From: Physcia stellaris
Lineage: Eukaryota > Ascomycota > Lecanoromycetes > Caliciales > Physciaceae
Length of the DNA stretch: 25,977 nucleotides
Assembly (NCBI GenBank): GCA_018902385.1
Contig: JABSSW010000081.1
Coordinates: 92,701-118,677, forward strand
Reading direction: 5' to 3'
The notes beneath the pieces are model-generated. The model was not told where the DNA came from, searched no databases, and saw nothing but the letters and a program-made list of their open reading frames with translations. Positions 1 through 10,199 of this stretch are shown piece after piece; within the stretch, counting starts at the first letter, position 1; every line of letters begins with the position of its first letter. A program made the position numbers and the translations under genes.

Positions 1-1151
1 CGAAAATTCTGTAAAATTAAATCATACATCGATGCGAAAACTGCAAAAACGAACGAATCGAAATTCGATACACGTATTGACTTGAAATATGACGTAAAAT
101 CGTATCGTAAAACATGCGATCGAGTAATTGATCGAATTTGAAAAATGCAACGTTTTGAATTTGATTTTTCACGCAATGAAGCATCGATGTGAAATTTGAT
201 ATTTAGAACTGAATAAACGATACATCATGAAACAAGTATCAATTGTTTGAGTTTTGCGATGACGAACGAGAATGCAAATCACAACATGATTTTGATAACA
301 TCATTGTGTTTCAAAATTTTTAAATATTTCATGCGACATCAATGATTCAATATTCATGTAATTTGACTGTAAAAAATTCATAAAATATGTCGAAAAAATA
401 CGCAAAGCTGAAAACGATCGAGAAATCGATATGAAAAACATGCATCGATACAAAAAGTGCAAATTCGAATTTTTCTGATCTGACTAAGATTTGTCAAAAA
501 ATCAAATCGATTAATATGCGAAAAAATCAAATATTTTCAACATTATGAATTTTTTTGATCGAATTTTTGTTTTGCAAGATCGAGTATGTAATAATTGCAT
601 AGTACGTTTTTTCGAAACGATATTACGTGATTTTCATCGAGTATGTAATGATTTCATAATACGCTTTTTCGAAACGATAATATTTGAACGTGAACATTTT
701 GATCAATACATTTTTCGAAATTGTACTGTTTAATAGATTGCTTTTTTTAACAACTGTTCGTACAATACGTCAATACGTTTCTTCGAAATTGCGTTGACAA
801 ATTATATTTTCATTTTTTCTTTTTCGTATTTATCGGACGATTAAATTTCAAAAAATAATAAAAAATAAAAACGATTGATTAGTCGTGTTAAATCAAAACA
901 AAATCACAACAAAAATAAATCTTTATCATATTCGTTAAACAATAAAACAAATAAACAAAACATACAACAATTTTTAGTTTTTTCAAATCGATCAACGATT
1001 AATAAAAAAAACGAACGAACAAAATAAACAAACAAACAACATGTTAATTTTTTCAAAATAGTGATTTCAAAAAAATCAATACTTTTTCAAAATAAAACGA
1101 AAAAAAGCAAAATTTCAATAACGTTGTTTTCATTTGAATATTTCATTGTTT
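1..1151. other. AT-rich stretch without a supportable gene
   Basis: No coding region can be supported on either strand; the short open stretches here have no recognisable domain. GG and CC are almost absent, but CT and AG are still fairly frequent, so the stretch is less eroded than the sequence right of 12363. It holds a 57-bp tandem duplication (listed separately) and, near 840-1080, A-rich runs full of short aaacaaata-like words. It may be non-coding remains of the retroelement whose gag lies on the minus strand at 1152-2105, but nothing in it proves that. Confidence 0.5.
579..682. repeat. Diverged tandem direct repeat, two 47-bp copies
   Basis: Two copies of a 47-bp unit lie at 579-625 and 636-682, offset by 57 bases. 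Both start ATCGAGTATGTAAT and contain TTTTTTCGAAACGAT or its one-base variant. Shorter related pieces ending in TTTCGAAATTG follow near 700-722 and 770-790, so the array may once have had more units. The differences include G/A and C/T changes of the kind seen throughout the window. Function is unknown; internal repeats like this are common in untranslated parts of LTR elements. Confidence 0.7.
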
Positions 1152-2105
1152 TCAATTTTGAAAACATTTGACATGACTCAATCGATAAATCAATAAATGA
1201 CGAAACGTTTTTGACAATGTTTGCAAACAGAAAATGAACGAAAATTGTCGAAAATGAAAACGCATCGAAACAAATCGAAAAAAAAATGAATGAAATCGAA
1301 AATTATCGCGAAATCGAAAATTGACGCGAAACGTTTTCGCGAACATGTGTTGATTCAAATGTTTCGAATTTGATCGATTTCGAAACAGATGAAATCGTTG
1401 CATGAAAATATGACGTAATGCGATTTTGTATGAAATAGATTTGCAATTGCTTTTAAAATTGCATTTGTCGAAATTGCGCGAAAACAACGATTTATTTTGA
1501 TTTGATTGCAAATCAAATGAATTCGACTTTTCAACGAATATGCGAAACAGATCGTTCACGATGAGATAAAATCTCGATGATGTAAATATTCGAAACGAAA
1601 TAAACGAGCAAACAACGTTTGCATTTTTCGAGAATTTGCACATCGATTTGAATGTCGCAATCGAAAAACGAAAAAACTTCGATGTCACGATTGATTTTGA
1701 AACAATTTCTGCTCAAAATATCGATTTTCGTGATGTTGCAATCGACAAAAATTCTGATGAAAATTTTGAAAAAGTAATTAATGACTCGATTATTGATTTC
1801 GATGACGCGAGAAATGACGAAAAAAATGAAAAAATTATCGATTCAAATGACGAAACAAAAAAAATAAAAAATGAAACAACGAATTCAACAGATTGTTGAG
1901 CAAATTGTTTCGATTTCTTGACGTGTCGAATGCGAATATGTTCGTGAAATTTGATGTTGTTGTCGAATTTGATCGTTTTGCAACGTTTGCACGTATATTT
2001 TTCAGTTCGTTTTTTGATCAGACGAATTTTTTTTTGTTGTTTCAACAATTTTTTCGCTTTTTGTTTGATTTTGCTTTTCATTTGCAATTCGTGCTTTCGC
2101 ATCAA
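1152..2105 (-). pseudogene. C2H2 zinc-finger Gag-like retroelement protein (element D), degraded
   Basis: A minus-strand frame runs from 2105 to 1152 with one break, a TGA at 1713-1715 before residues AEI, where a Trp codon is expected. It begins with a Lys-rich segment, then a zinc finger at 1991-1923: CKRC followed by an H(X4)H pair. After it comes a low-complexity Ser/Phe stretch (probably former Ser/Pro), then a short motif VNDLFRIF at about residue 190. From memory, this order (finger, WAEI-like motif, DLFRMF-like motif) occurs in many fungal retroelement-associated hypothetical proteins; that match is recall, not a search. The finger resembles the one at the Gag end of element C (19110-19175), which suggests a related Gypsy lineage on the opposite strand. 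The frame can be followed upstream of 2105 to about 2486, but no start is convincing. No Gly, Pro or Trp codon remains. A host transcription factor is less likely given the degraded setting. Confidence 0.5.
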
Positions 2106-2888
2106 ATAATTTTCTTGTGTTTTTTTTGCTTGAGTGAATCAATTGCATCGCGAAACATTAATAAAGTTTGAATTCGTGTGTTCGTGATATAAAATTCGAA
2201 AATTTTGCGTTTTCGAATCATTTGCGTCGAGACAAATGCATAAAAAAAATGATCAAAAAAAAATATCGAAAACGAATTCGAAAATAAACGATGCGAAACT
2301 CGCAAAGAAAATACGAGTCGTCATTTTGACTGAATAATAAATGAATTTCGCGTAGAAATTCGAATAAATAAATACGCGAATTCGTAAAAAATTCGTAAAA
2401 GAATTCGATAAATAGACGAATTCGTAAAAAATTCGCGAAAAATATGTAAATCGATCGAAAACTGATTGTTTCGAAAAGTTTCGCAAATAAATAGATAGAT
2501 GTTATCGATGTAACTGAGAATACTGAATGTATTGATCGTGTGTATCAAGATATTAAATATTGCTCGATGCAATTAGATCGTTTTGATTTGATTAAACTGA
2601 ATATTCTCAATGAAATTGAATATTGTTGTTAATATTGCAAACTTTGCTGTATTGTTTGACGATTAAATATTACGTGCGTTCATGTTGTAATTGATACTAA
2701 ATGTAACGAAAATTGTTAATTCGATTCTCATAATTTATTGAAAGAATCATGAATGATTATCATTTTATTGCTTTGAATCTCGTTATTTTAGTAAGTTACA
2801 TGCAGATGAAAACACAAAAAATGTGCGAATGTCAAGACGTTAATTTCAACAAGAACGCGTTAATTTTGTTTTCGTCAAATTATATCAA
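2106..2888. other. Intergenic or upstream remnant between elements D and B
   Basis: No domain is recognisable. The minus-strand frame of the finger protein stays open to about 2486 with Phe-rich, low-information sequence. CT and AG are moderately frequent up to about 2880 and then become scarce, so 2880-2890 looks like a junction with the more saturated element B. I could not find the left LTR of element B here. A 40-bp tandem repeat lies at 2368-2447. Confidence 0.45.
2368..2447. repeat. 40-bp tandem repeat, two copies
   Basis: Two adjacent units start at 2368 and 2408. Both contain ATAAATA, then a few bases, then CGAATTCGTAAAAAATTCG. They differ by a few substitutions. The unit lies in Phe-rich low-information sequence on the minus strand and may be simple slippage in degraded DNA. 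Confidence 0.6.
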
Positions 2889-4330
2889 TTGAATTCTGAT
2901 TGCAACACATTCGCGAAAATTGTATTTTCAACATCATTTGAAATTTTTCGTGTCGAAATCGATCGTCATTTGAAACAAATAATCGATAACATCAACGAAA
3001 AAAAAATTGTTATTCAATTTAAACGTCGCAAATTCGTTTTTTCGCGTATAAATGTATCGATGAAAAATGACGATGTCATTCATTTTTTGAACGTCATCAA
3101 CGTCAATCAATTGAAATGATGAATCGAAAATTATGTCGTCAAATTTTTGCAAAAATTCGATGTTTTACGTTTTGATCGAAATATTTATTTGAAAATTTTT
3201 AATCAATATCAGAAGTTTGCGAATGAATTTCAAAACAACATCAACAAATTCGCAAAAATTAATTTCGAATTAACGAAAAAACGTTCATTGAAAATTCAAA
3301 ACGATGCAATTTATAACATTTTTCAAAACAAATACGACGCGTTGAAATTGAAATATCAAACTTTATCGATCAACGAAAAAAAACGTGAAAACAACGATAA
3401 CGACAATGCGTTTGTTTTCAACGTTTCAAAAAAACGTCGTTTTGTCAAACATTTTGATTCATTCACGTTTATCGATGAAATGAATTCGATTTGACGTGTG
3501 TGAAAAACGAAAATGAATGATAAAATGACAATCAACAACGATCATTACAATACGAATCTGTTCGTCGTTATTTTTGTTATTGATTGAATTGTCGACGAAA
3601 TTGACGATCATATTCAATCGATACGTGACATCGATTTCAATCATTTTAAAAATTGATTTATGATGTTGAAATTTCTGTCAAATATTTACGATAATTTTGA
3701 TTTTAAACGCAACATGCGTAATCAATTTCGAAATTATTGAACATTCAAAATTTTCAATCGTTTTATTTCATCTTTTTTCGTTTCAGTAATTCAACAAATT
3801 ATAACGAAATTATTAAAATTGAAAAATTAATGAAAAAAATATTTTGAAATTTGAAAAAAATTATGAACGTGTATTTTCGTAAATTTACTATTTTTGACGA
3901 AATCAAAATCATTTTTCAACAAATTTACAATCGACAAACGAATTTCAAAAAAAACGACAACACGTCAACAACGTTTTGAATTATTTCAATTCAAATTCAT
4001 TTTTGTCGTTTCGATTTCAATATCGTTCACGAAATTTGTTACATTCGTTTTTTTTGTAAAATTAACGATTCATTTTCATTTCAATGTGAAACTCAAATTT
4101 CGTGATTCGATAATCGACAAATTAATCGTCACGAACAAATGTTTCACATGTAACGAATTGAATCACGTTTGAAAAAAATGTTCGAACGATCACAAACATC
4201 AAAAACGTCATTGATACAAAATGCAAATATCGTACATGAATTTAATCGTCGAATCGAATGATTTTGATTCGAAAAATTAACAATTCACATCAAAAACGCG
4301 ATTGATGAATGTTTAAAAAATTTTTTTATT
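2889..4330 (+). pseudogene. gag: gag of element B (coiled coil, capsid-like core, CCHC zinc knuckle)
   Basis: Gag forms the particle that packages element RNA. The N-terminal part (to about 3494) stays open apart from a TGA pair at 3117-3122. It holds a Gln/Lys/Leu-rich helix around 3190-3370 that looks like a coiled coil. A capsid-like core follows at about 3440-3900, in broken frames, with pieces reminiscent of fungal chromovirus Gag such as TINNDHYNT and SNIYDNFDFKRN. The nucleic-acid-binding knuckle is clear at 4140-4181: CFTC, four residues, His, four residues including a TGA, Cys, giving CX2CX4HX4C. The TGA sits where a Trp would be. The protease follows from about 4343. Frame breaks make the protein non-functional. 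Family assignment rests on the knuckle and gene order; the core match is from memory. Confidence 0.75.
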
Positions 4331-4342
4331 CATAACGATGAT

Positions 4343-4767
4343 TTGTTTGATTTTTTTATCAAACGATTTTTAATTATCAATTGTACGTTATCATTCAACG
4401 ATAATAAACATAAATTAAAAATTTTAATAAACATTGATGCAATTGATTATGCATTTATTGATAAAAAAATCGCGCAATTTGTATGCAACATGTTGAACAT
4501 GAAATTCGTATTTTTATTGAAATCGAAATCATTGATTGAATTCGACGATCGTCAAATTTCATCAATAATTCATGTCATATATTTTAAATTAACGATAAAA
4601 TTGCATTTCGAATTGATCGTTTTTTTGTTAATCATCGATTTGAATAATTATTCGATAATTTTAAAAAAATCGTGAATAAACAAACATGAAATCATATTGA
4701 ACATGATTTACGATAAATTGATTTTCAAATCGTTTAAATGCAATTATCATGACAGTATATTCAGTCA
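4343..4767 (+). pseudogene. Aspartic protease of element B, catalytic site lost
   Basis: A retropepsin-like domain that would cleave the polyprotein. The open stretch 4343-4675 contains LINIDAIDYAFIDKKIAQ, which lines up with the usual Leu-Ile-Asp-Ser/Thr-Gly-Ala start and with LIDIDTSEYAFINEKTAQ in element A. The catalytic Asp reads as Asn and the following Gly as Asp. Both are explained by G-to-A changes after a purine (AG to AA, GG to GA). Near the end, IILKKS followed by TGA matches the ILEKS end of the element A protease. The frame then continues as a linker that also parallels element A, until element A interrupts it. Confidence 0.8.
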
Positions 4768-4772
4768 AATTG
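4768..4772. repeat. Target site duplication AATTG, left copy
   Basis: The five bases just before the left LTR of element A are AATTG. They are identical to the five bases just after the right LTR (12363-12367). Gypsy elements typically duplicate 4-6 bp of target, so this fixes the element borders and shows integration into element B. Confidence 0.95.
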
Positions 4773-4987
4773 TGTGAGATGCTATGCAATGATATGATAC
4801 TACTACATAATTACACGAGAATATCGAAGTGAAAAGCAAAACATGAGATTTGCAAAACATATGTAGAAAATTTGATTTCTTGAATGCGTCAAGTCGGATT
4901 TCGGCTCTAACACTCGATGTGATAAAATAACGATGTTAGTTCGATGTTAGTTCTGTCAGATGTTGAATTCGATGTACGTTCGTCACA
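4773..4987 (-). repeat. 3' LTR of element A (215 bp)
   Basis: It begins TGTGAGATG and ends CGTCACA on the plus strand, so it has the TG...CA termini of LTRs on either strand. It matches 12146-12362 along its whole length with two 1-base gaps. Of 14 substitutions between the copies, this one carries the T or A state at 11, so it is the more mutated LTR. In the minus orientation it is the downstream LTR, because the polypurine tract abuts 4988. Confidence 0.95.
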
Positions 4988-5008
4988 TTATCTTTCGTTT
5001 TTTTTCAG
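4988..5008 (-). other. Polypurine tract of element A
   Basis: On the minus strand this reads as an A-rich, almost pyrimidine-free run (GAAAAAAAACGAAAG, then ATAA) directly abutting the 3' LTR. Polypurine tracts prime plus-strand DNA synthesis in LTR elements and lie exactly there, which independently confirms the minus orientation. Confidence 0.7.
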
Positions 5009-5922
5009 TTTCGTCTCGAAACGATCAACTGAATTCGTTTTTTTTTAATGATGAACGTTTTGCGCGATCTAAATGCGCTGTTGAGTGACGTTGAATTGAA
5101 TGATTGATGAAGTGAAAAGATAGATTCGAAGTGCTGTGAAATCGATTTCGTTCGCGAAATCGATTCGTCAAGAATCGTGAAAACATCAGATCGATTTACA
5201 GTCTGATCATGTTAGTAGAATCATCGTAACAATGTTTAACGTCTTGATATTTTCGCGTATGCGAATGTTTGTGTGTACATTGCATGCGATAGAGCGTGAA
5301 TTTAATGAATGTTCTGAAAGATAATCAATTTATACGTTTCGTAAGAAGTAACTTCGACGAGCATTAGTAAGCAAGAAATTGTGAATTTGATTTAGCGCGT
5401 CAGCAATTTTGAGAATTTTTGCAACATCAAATTGATATCACGAGACGAGCAATTTGAACAAGTCGATAGAGTTTTTATCATCACGATTAACGCGTTGATG
5501 CTATCGCATATACGACGTTTGACTCGTACATTGCATTCAACGAAATATGCATGTATTAAATTTTCTGAAAAGCAAATATTTTGAACGAATTTTACAGATA
5601 GTTTCGCGTGTCATTAGTAAACAGTTGAAAATTTTGTTGACGAATTCGTAGATGTTCGAACTTTTCTGACAATTTGTTGTTTATTCATATCATTGCATGA
5701 CATTTTACATTATTACTTATTGTTCAATAAGACTTGACGACAGTTTTTGAAGATATTTCTGACACGATTCAGTTTTTCATGCGACGTAAGTTCTGGCAAT
5801 AAGTAACGCGAAATAACATGAAAGCGAAAGATCGAAGCAGAAACTATTTGAATCAGTTTGACAGTGAGTTGTAACGAATTCATGTTGACGTTTTTTGATC
5901 GATCATAAACGATGTTTACAAT
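5009..5922 (-). other. 3' untranslated region of element A with a 250-bp tandem duplication
   Basis: This stretch lies between the terminator of the pol frame (TAG at 5923-5925) and the polypurine tract. I see no coding potential. Its main content is a diverged tandem repeat of about 250 bp (units near 5211-5460 and 5461-5710). Confidence 0.65.
5211..5710. repeat. Diverged ~250-bp tandem duplication in the element A tail
   Basis: Anchors recur at a constant offset. TACATTGCAT lies at 5276 and again at 5527 (offset 251). CATTAGTAA plus A/G CAG-like sequence lies at 5362 and again at 5612 (offset 250). Between them, segments such as TAACG...TTGATG/ATT and TTCTGAAA also match. The units have diverged well beyond the LTR pair, so the duplication is older than this insertion and is probably a property of the element family. 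Confidence 0.65.
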
Positions 5923-6265
5923 CTAGTCATTTCGTAAAGCAAACTTCGTTGTCTTTGAACTAGTTTCGTGAAAGACATTCACGATGTTTTGAGCATTCTG
6001 AAATTCGTCATCGTCGACATAATATCAGATTCGATCATGAAAATTTCAGCTCGATCATTTACAGCGATATTGAAAACGATAATAATGATATCGAGATTGC
6101 AATATATCATCGAATTTTCATTCAAGCATTTCGTTCGCGATAACTGATTTTGAAAAATCGTTATGTTGTTTTTTCAGCGAATTTTTAGAATTTTTTTTAA
6201 TAGTCAAAAATGAAAAATTGAATGAATGTGCATATCGTCGAGCAGTTTCAATTCATAAACGAGAT
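5923..6265 (-). pseudogene. Chromodomain and C-terminus of element A integrase
   Basis: Chromodomains read histone methyl marks and direct chromovirus integration into heterochromatin. From about 6148 the frame reads ANEMLE, TGA, KFDDILQSRYHYYRFQYRCK, TGA, SS, TGA, NFHDRI, TGA, YYVDDDEF. All four TGA codons are where chromodomains have aromatic Trp residues. The element B copy (15754-15970) has TGA at the same four positions. The frame ends in TAG at 5925-5923, the likely original terminator. It is one frame off from the integrase core; the shift lies in an A-run near 6265. Confidence 0.85.
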
Positions 6266-7549
6266 TTTTTTCTTGATCATTTTGTATGAATTCAACTTTT
6301 TGTCGTTCAGTTTGTTTGACGAACGAGTTGTTTTTATATGACGACGATTTAGTCAAACGTAATTTTCTATTTCAAAGTTTATTGAAAAACGAAACTTGTT
6401 GATTCGAACAATTATTTTTTGTTTTGTATCGACAACATTGATTTTGACGTATTCGATGATACGATTCATTTTTTCGACAATGAATTCGTCTTGCTTAATT
6501 AGCAGACGTTTTTTAATGATGTCGTAATCATCTAAATTTGATTCAAAGATCATTCGAAAATGATAATTTTTATTAGTGAAAAATGAAGAGAGTTCGATGA
6601 TTGTTGAAACATCGTTGTTGTCAGCGAATTTCATGATATTTATTCAATCAATTCAATCGTTTTGACGATAATTGCAATACAAACGCAATCGAATTTCGAT
6701 ATTTTGATTCGTTCGTTCAATTTGATCATCGATTTCAGATTGAAAAGCAATGAACAGTTTACATTTGATTTTTAGTCGTTTACAGAAAATTTTTCAGACG
6801 CGATTTACGAACTGATCATCTCGATTTGAAATAATGAATGAGAATAATTCATGAGTACGAAATACATAATGAAGCAATATTTTGACACAAATCTGAATTG
6901 CTAAATTATCGTCATCAGTCACGCAAAAGACGTAATGACGTTTTTTGATTAAACGGTCGATAATAGTACAAATGACATTATTGTTTTTGAAGTCAGATAA
7001 TTCAATTATGAAATTCATCGATATATCAATTCATCGTTGATTAGAAATCGACAATGAAATTAGCAATTCGTGACGATCATCATGTGAAAATTTCGATCGT
7101 TAACATTTGTGACAATTACGAATATAACGTTTGATGAATAGTTTCATATTAAATCAATAGTAATAACGTTTAATGAGTTTTTCAGTACGATTCATGTTCG
7201 AATGTGCACAGAAAAGTTGATCGTGAACGTCACGAATTATTTCAATCATCAGATTTAACTGATTCGACATTCATAGATTTTCGTTCTTAAAAAAAATTTC
7301 GTTTCGATCGGAGCAATTTTGCAAATTTATTTTTTCGTTGATGATTTGTTCATCGATCAGGATTTGACGATGATTAATACAGTTTTCGTTTTCTCGATTG
7401 ATTTGCATGACGCGTTCGTATAAATCGTTTTGAGCGTCAATCGAACATAATTGCAATCGAAAAAATGACAGCAGAATTCGTTTTTTATAGAGTTCACGTT
7501 CGTCGTTTTCGACAGAACGAAATTCAGACATTTTAGTCAGAACATTCGT
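6265..7549 (-). pseudogene. Integrase of element A, catalytic residues mutated
   Basis: Integrase inserts element cDNA into the genome. Following the RNase H linker (MSEFRSVENDER at 7531), the frame shows an HHCC zinc-binding region near 7240-7080: His, six residues, His, then CHKC. The DDE core follows at about 7020-6650. The first Asp reads as Asn (ISMNFI at about 7018), and the second motif reads SNRDDQF, again Asp to Asn. The Glu region is visible as DDQIERTNQ near 6700. Frame phase is constant from 9034 to about 6350. Stops are mostly TGA at Trp positions, plus one TAA after CHKC where a Gln codon is usual. The C-terminal GPY/F-like module (KLNDKKLNSYK) precedes the frameshift into the chromodomain. 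Confidence 0.85.
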
Positions 7550-7999
7550 TTTGACGTTTTTGATTTCGAATTGATATTGAATTCTGATGTTGTAATTCGC
7601 TAAAATTTCGATTCAGCGTATTTGACGAGAAATGAATTTTTTGTTTGTCATAAAGATTTTCAAATTCTTGTGATCGATGTAGATTTCGACTGATTCGTCA
7701 ATATTTTCGAATTCGGATTTTCAATGTTTCAAACATCGAATAATGATCAGAAATTTTTTGTCATATATTTCGTAATTGCATTCGACAGAAATCATTTTTT
7801 TGCTGAAAAAAGTCATCGAATGAAAAATTTCGTCGTCGTCGTATTGAGATAGAATTTCATTCAGACATCAATTTGAGAAATCGATTTTCAGAATAATTTT
7901 ACGATTGCGATCGTAATGTCGAAGAATTGAAATTTCGATTATTTGTTTTTTCAGGATTTCGAATGTTTCGTTAGCGAAATCAATTCATTCGAAATCAGA
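7550..7999 (-). pseudogene. RNase H of element A
   Basis: This degrades the RNA strand of the RNA-DNA hybrid during reverse transcription. On the minus strand the frame reads IILKIDFSN (first acidic residue), then [32 protein letters not shown] (Glu/Asp motif) and IYIDHKNLKIF (third acidic residue). All are standard Ty3/Gypsy RNase H signatures in order. The phase is the same as RT upstream. TGA stops sit at expected Trp positions, for example after LKH. Several former Gly and Pro sites are substituted. Confidence 0.85.
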
Positions 8000-9048
8000 T
8001 TTTTTTTTGATCATTCGAATTAAAAACTTGACGAATTTCGAAAACGTTTTGATGAAACGTCGATAAAAATTGCAAAAATTCACAAACGTTTGCATTTTCT
8101 TGATGCATGTTGAGCGAATTCAATTGACGATGTTTTGCATTTTTTTGAGATTCATGCGTAAGTTTTTTGTCGATAATATGATTTTTAGAAATGAGATTTC
8201 TGTTTGAAAAAATTCGCATTTTTTGATATCGATTTGAAAATCAGTTTTTTTCAGTTTTTGAAAAATTTGAGTGAGATGTCGCTCATGTTGCTTTCGAGTT
8301 TTGCTGTAAATGAGAATATCATTCAGATACATTTGACAAAAATGATTAATATATTCAAACAGCAAATCGTTCATGTAGTGTTGTCAATTGATCGAATCAT
8401 TGATAAAATCGAAAAACAATACATGATATTTGTAAATGCTTAGCGAACATATGAAAATAATAAGATTTTCGTTTTGTGAATTCATTCGGAATTTATTGAA
8501 AGTCGATATAATATTCAACTTGAACAAGAATTTACAATCGATAACTTTAGCGAGAATTTTTTCGATCAACGAAATAGAATAACTATTACGTTTGATTATG
8601 ACGTTTAGTTTTCGATAATTCACGCACAGACGAAATTGTTCATTCGATTTGACGACGAATAAAATAGACGAAACATAAAACGTTTTGTTTGAATTGATAA
8701 ATTTTTTTTGAAAATTATCGTGTAAATATTTCTGAAGAGTTTCGAGTTTCTTGAGCGATAAAAAATAGATTCGATTTCGAGACAGTTGATTCGAACTTTC
8801 GATCAACTCGATTTTGTGATCGTAAAATTTATGAGAAAATAGTTTGTTTGTTTTTTTCGAATTGAATACACTTTCGAAACGTTTAAGAAATTCAGAAATT
8901 TTACGTTTCAATTTTTCGACGACTGTTTTCATGATCTTAAAAGTTTTTTTGAAATTCAGATCAGAATCAGTTTTTATTTTGATCAGTTTTTTTTTGACGT
9001 TGTCAATAATCTCGTTTAATTTTTTCATAATCAATGAAAAAATCTTGA
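8000..9048 (-). pseudogene. Reverse transcriptase of element A
   Basis: RT copies element RNA to DNA. The frame from 9034 gives SHKFYDHKIELIESSNQLSR (the conserved entry to Gypsy RT), then FVVKSNEQFRLCVNYRKLN and SISLIEKILAKV (fingers and palm). After a TGA at 8384-8386 come QHYMNDLLFEYINHF and the catalytic box YLNDILIYS at 8329-8318. The family motif is YxDD; the first Asp reads Asn, explained by GG to GA. FLKIILSTKNLRMN and an in-frame thumb/connection follow to about 8000. The phase differs from the protease/linker frame, with the break at a run of 20 A residues on this strand (9068-9049). Confidence 0.9.
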
Positions 9049-9674
9049 TTTTTTTTTTTTTTTTTTTTAGATTTTGTTAAAGATTGAAAAGTCGTCGCGT
9101 CGATGAACGTCACGTTCAATGATATATCAAAATCGAAATTTTGTTCGTCATTTTCAATTTTCGAAATCGTGATTTTAGATCGTCGACTAGATCGACGTGC
9201 AAATTTCTTGAAAATGTCAAATTTTTTTATCGGAACGTTAATTAGATTCGATCTTTGAGTTTCACGTATGATTTTCGTTTTTCGCTTTTTTTTGGACGAT
9301 TTATTCGGTGAATATTTTTTGTTTATTTTTTCAATGACATATTTGAAATCTGAGTTCAAGAATTTTTTTATTGATTGTTCGTCTTTTTTCGAGTCTTTCA
9401 CAGTAAGGCGAGAAAAAATTACTCGAAAGAATGTCGAGATTGATCGTCTCTGCAATATCTGATATTTCTGAACGTTTGTCGACGAAAACGACGTTAGAAA
9501 TCGTTCAAAAAATGACAAAAAAAGCGTTCTATTCGAGTGCTTGTTCGAATTAAATAATTTTTGAGATATAAACGAACGTGATAACAAAAAAAAAACTTCA
9601 ACGTGATCACAATGATTCGAAGTGAAATAGCATTCGTCGTTGATCATATTGAAAATCATTTCATGTTTGTTCAT
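9049..9674 (-). pseudogene. Protease-RT linker of element A, ending in an A20 run
   Basis: This stretch is in frame with the protease and read-through continues past it. It is basic and Ser-rich with no identified domain. It starts MNKHEMIFNMINDECYF, which parallels NKHEIILNMIYDKL after the element B protease. Several Lys-Lys-Lys clusters end at a run of 20 T on the plus strand (9049-9068). Beyond this run the continuation of the polyprotein is in a different frame. It keeps one of the few Pro codons in the window (SPNKSS). Chromoviruses have a variable linker at this place. Confidence 0.65.
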
Positions 9675-9992
9675 TCAAGATTTTTCTAAAATCAGCGAAT
9701 GCTGTTTTATTCTGATGATGAACAATGAGACGAAAAATTCTGAATGATTTTGTATCGTCATTTTGAGCAATATTTGATGAGTAATAGATTTGATTTTCGT
9801 CTTTTCGAAGTTAAAAACTCTTTTAAATCGAAATAGAGAGATTGAAATTAATTTTAATTTATGACATATTTTTTGCGCAGTTTTTTCATTAATGAAAGCG
9901 TATTCAGAAGTATCGATATCAATTAAGTCATGAATCATGATTTTTCTATCATTCGAAAACAGATTTATTTTTTTAACTAAAGATTTACAATG
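9675..9992 (-). pseudogene. Aspartic protease of element A
   Basis: Retropepsin-like polyprotein protease. Sequence LIDIDTSEYAFINEKTAQKI carries the active-site region; Asp-Ser/Thr-Gly now reads Asp-Ile-Asp, from CC to TC and GG to GA changes. Downstream IKSITHQILLKMTI and SLILEKS then TGA match the element B protease. The frame can be followed upstream to about 9990 (NLFSNDRKIM), which aligns with LSFNDNKHKL in element B. It is in a different phase from gag, as commonly seen for Gypsy pol, but damage could also explain this. Confidence 0.8.
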
Positions 9993-10199
9993 AAATTCGT
10001 TAAAAATGTTATGCTGAAAATCTCGTGAACAAATTCTGATAATTTTTTTCGCGTTTTCGAAAAAGATTGTTAGTTTTTCGATTCAGCGTCGAATGTGATT
10101 GAAGCATCGAAATTTATATTATCGTCGTCGATGCTTGAAGAATTATCGTTGATCAAGAAAATGATTTGCAAATTAAGCATTTTTTGTTTGATCAGATTG

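Larger units (their letters stand above)
2889..4767 (+). mobile_element. Element B, left part: Ty3/Gypsy chromovirus, heavily mutated, split by element A
   Basis: This is the left half of an old plus-strand LTR retrotransposon. It carries gag (coiled coil, capsid-like core, CCHC knuckle) and the aspartic protease, and breaks off at 4767 where element A is inserted. The right half resumes at 12363 after the 5-bp target duplication and carries RT, RNase H, integrase and chromodomain in the same orientation. The interruption lies shortly after the protease, in the linker towards RT. CT and AG are rare and GG/CC absent, so this copy is more eroded than element A, as expected for the older host of a nested insertion. 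Its left LTR was not found; a break at about 2880 suggests truncation. Confidence 0.85.

Noticed and set aside
8204-8443. Plus-strand open frame over the RT of element A, and similar antisense frames (8844-9080, 9268-9462, 10805-11389)
   Set aside because: They are antisense shadows of clearly recognisable minus-strand gag and pol domains and show no motif of their own.
9049-9068. Programmed ribosomal frameshift site at the A20 run
   Set aside because: The run lies between protease-linker and RT, not at the gag-pol border, and similar frame breaks occur at other homopolymers in B. Mutation plus slippage is simpler.
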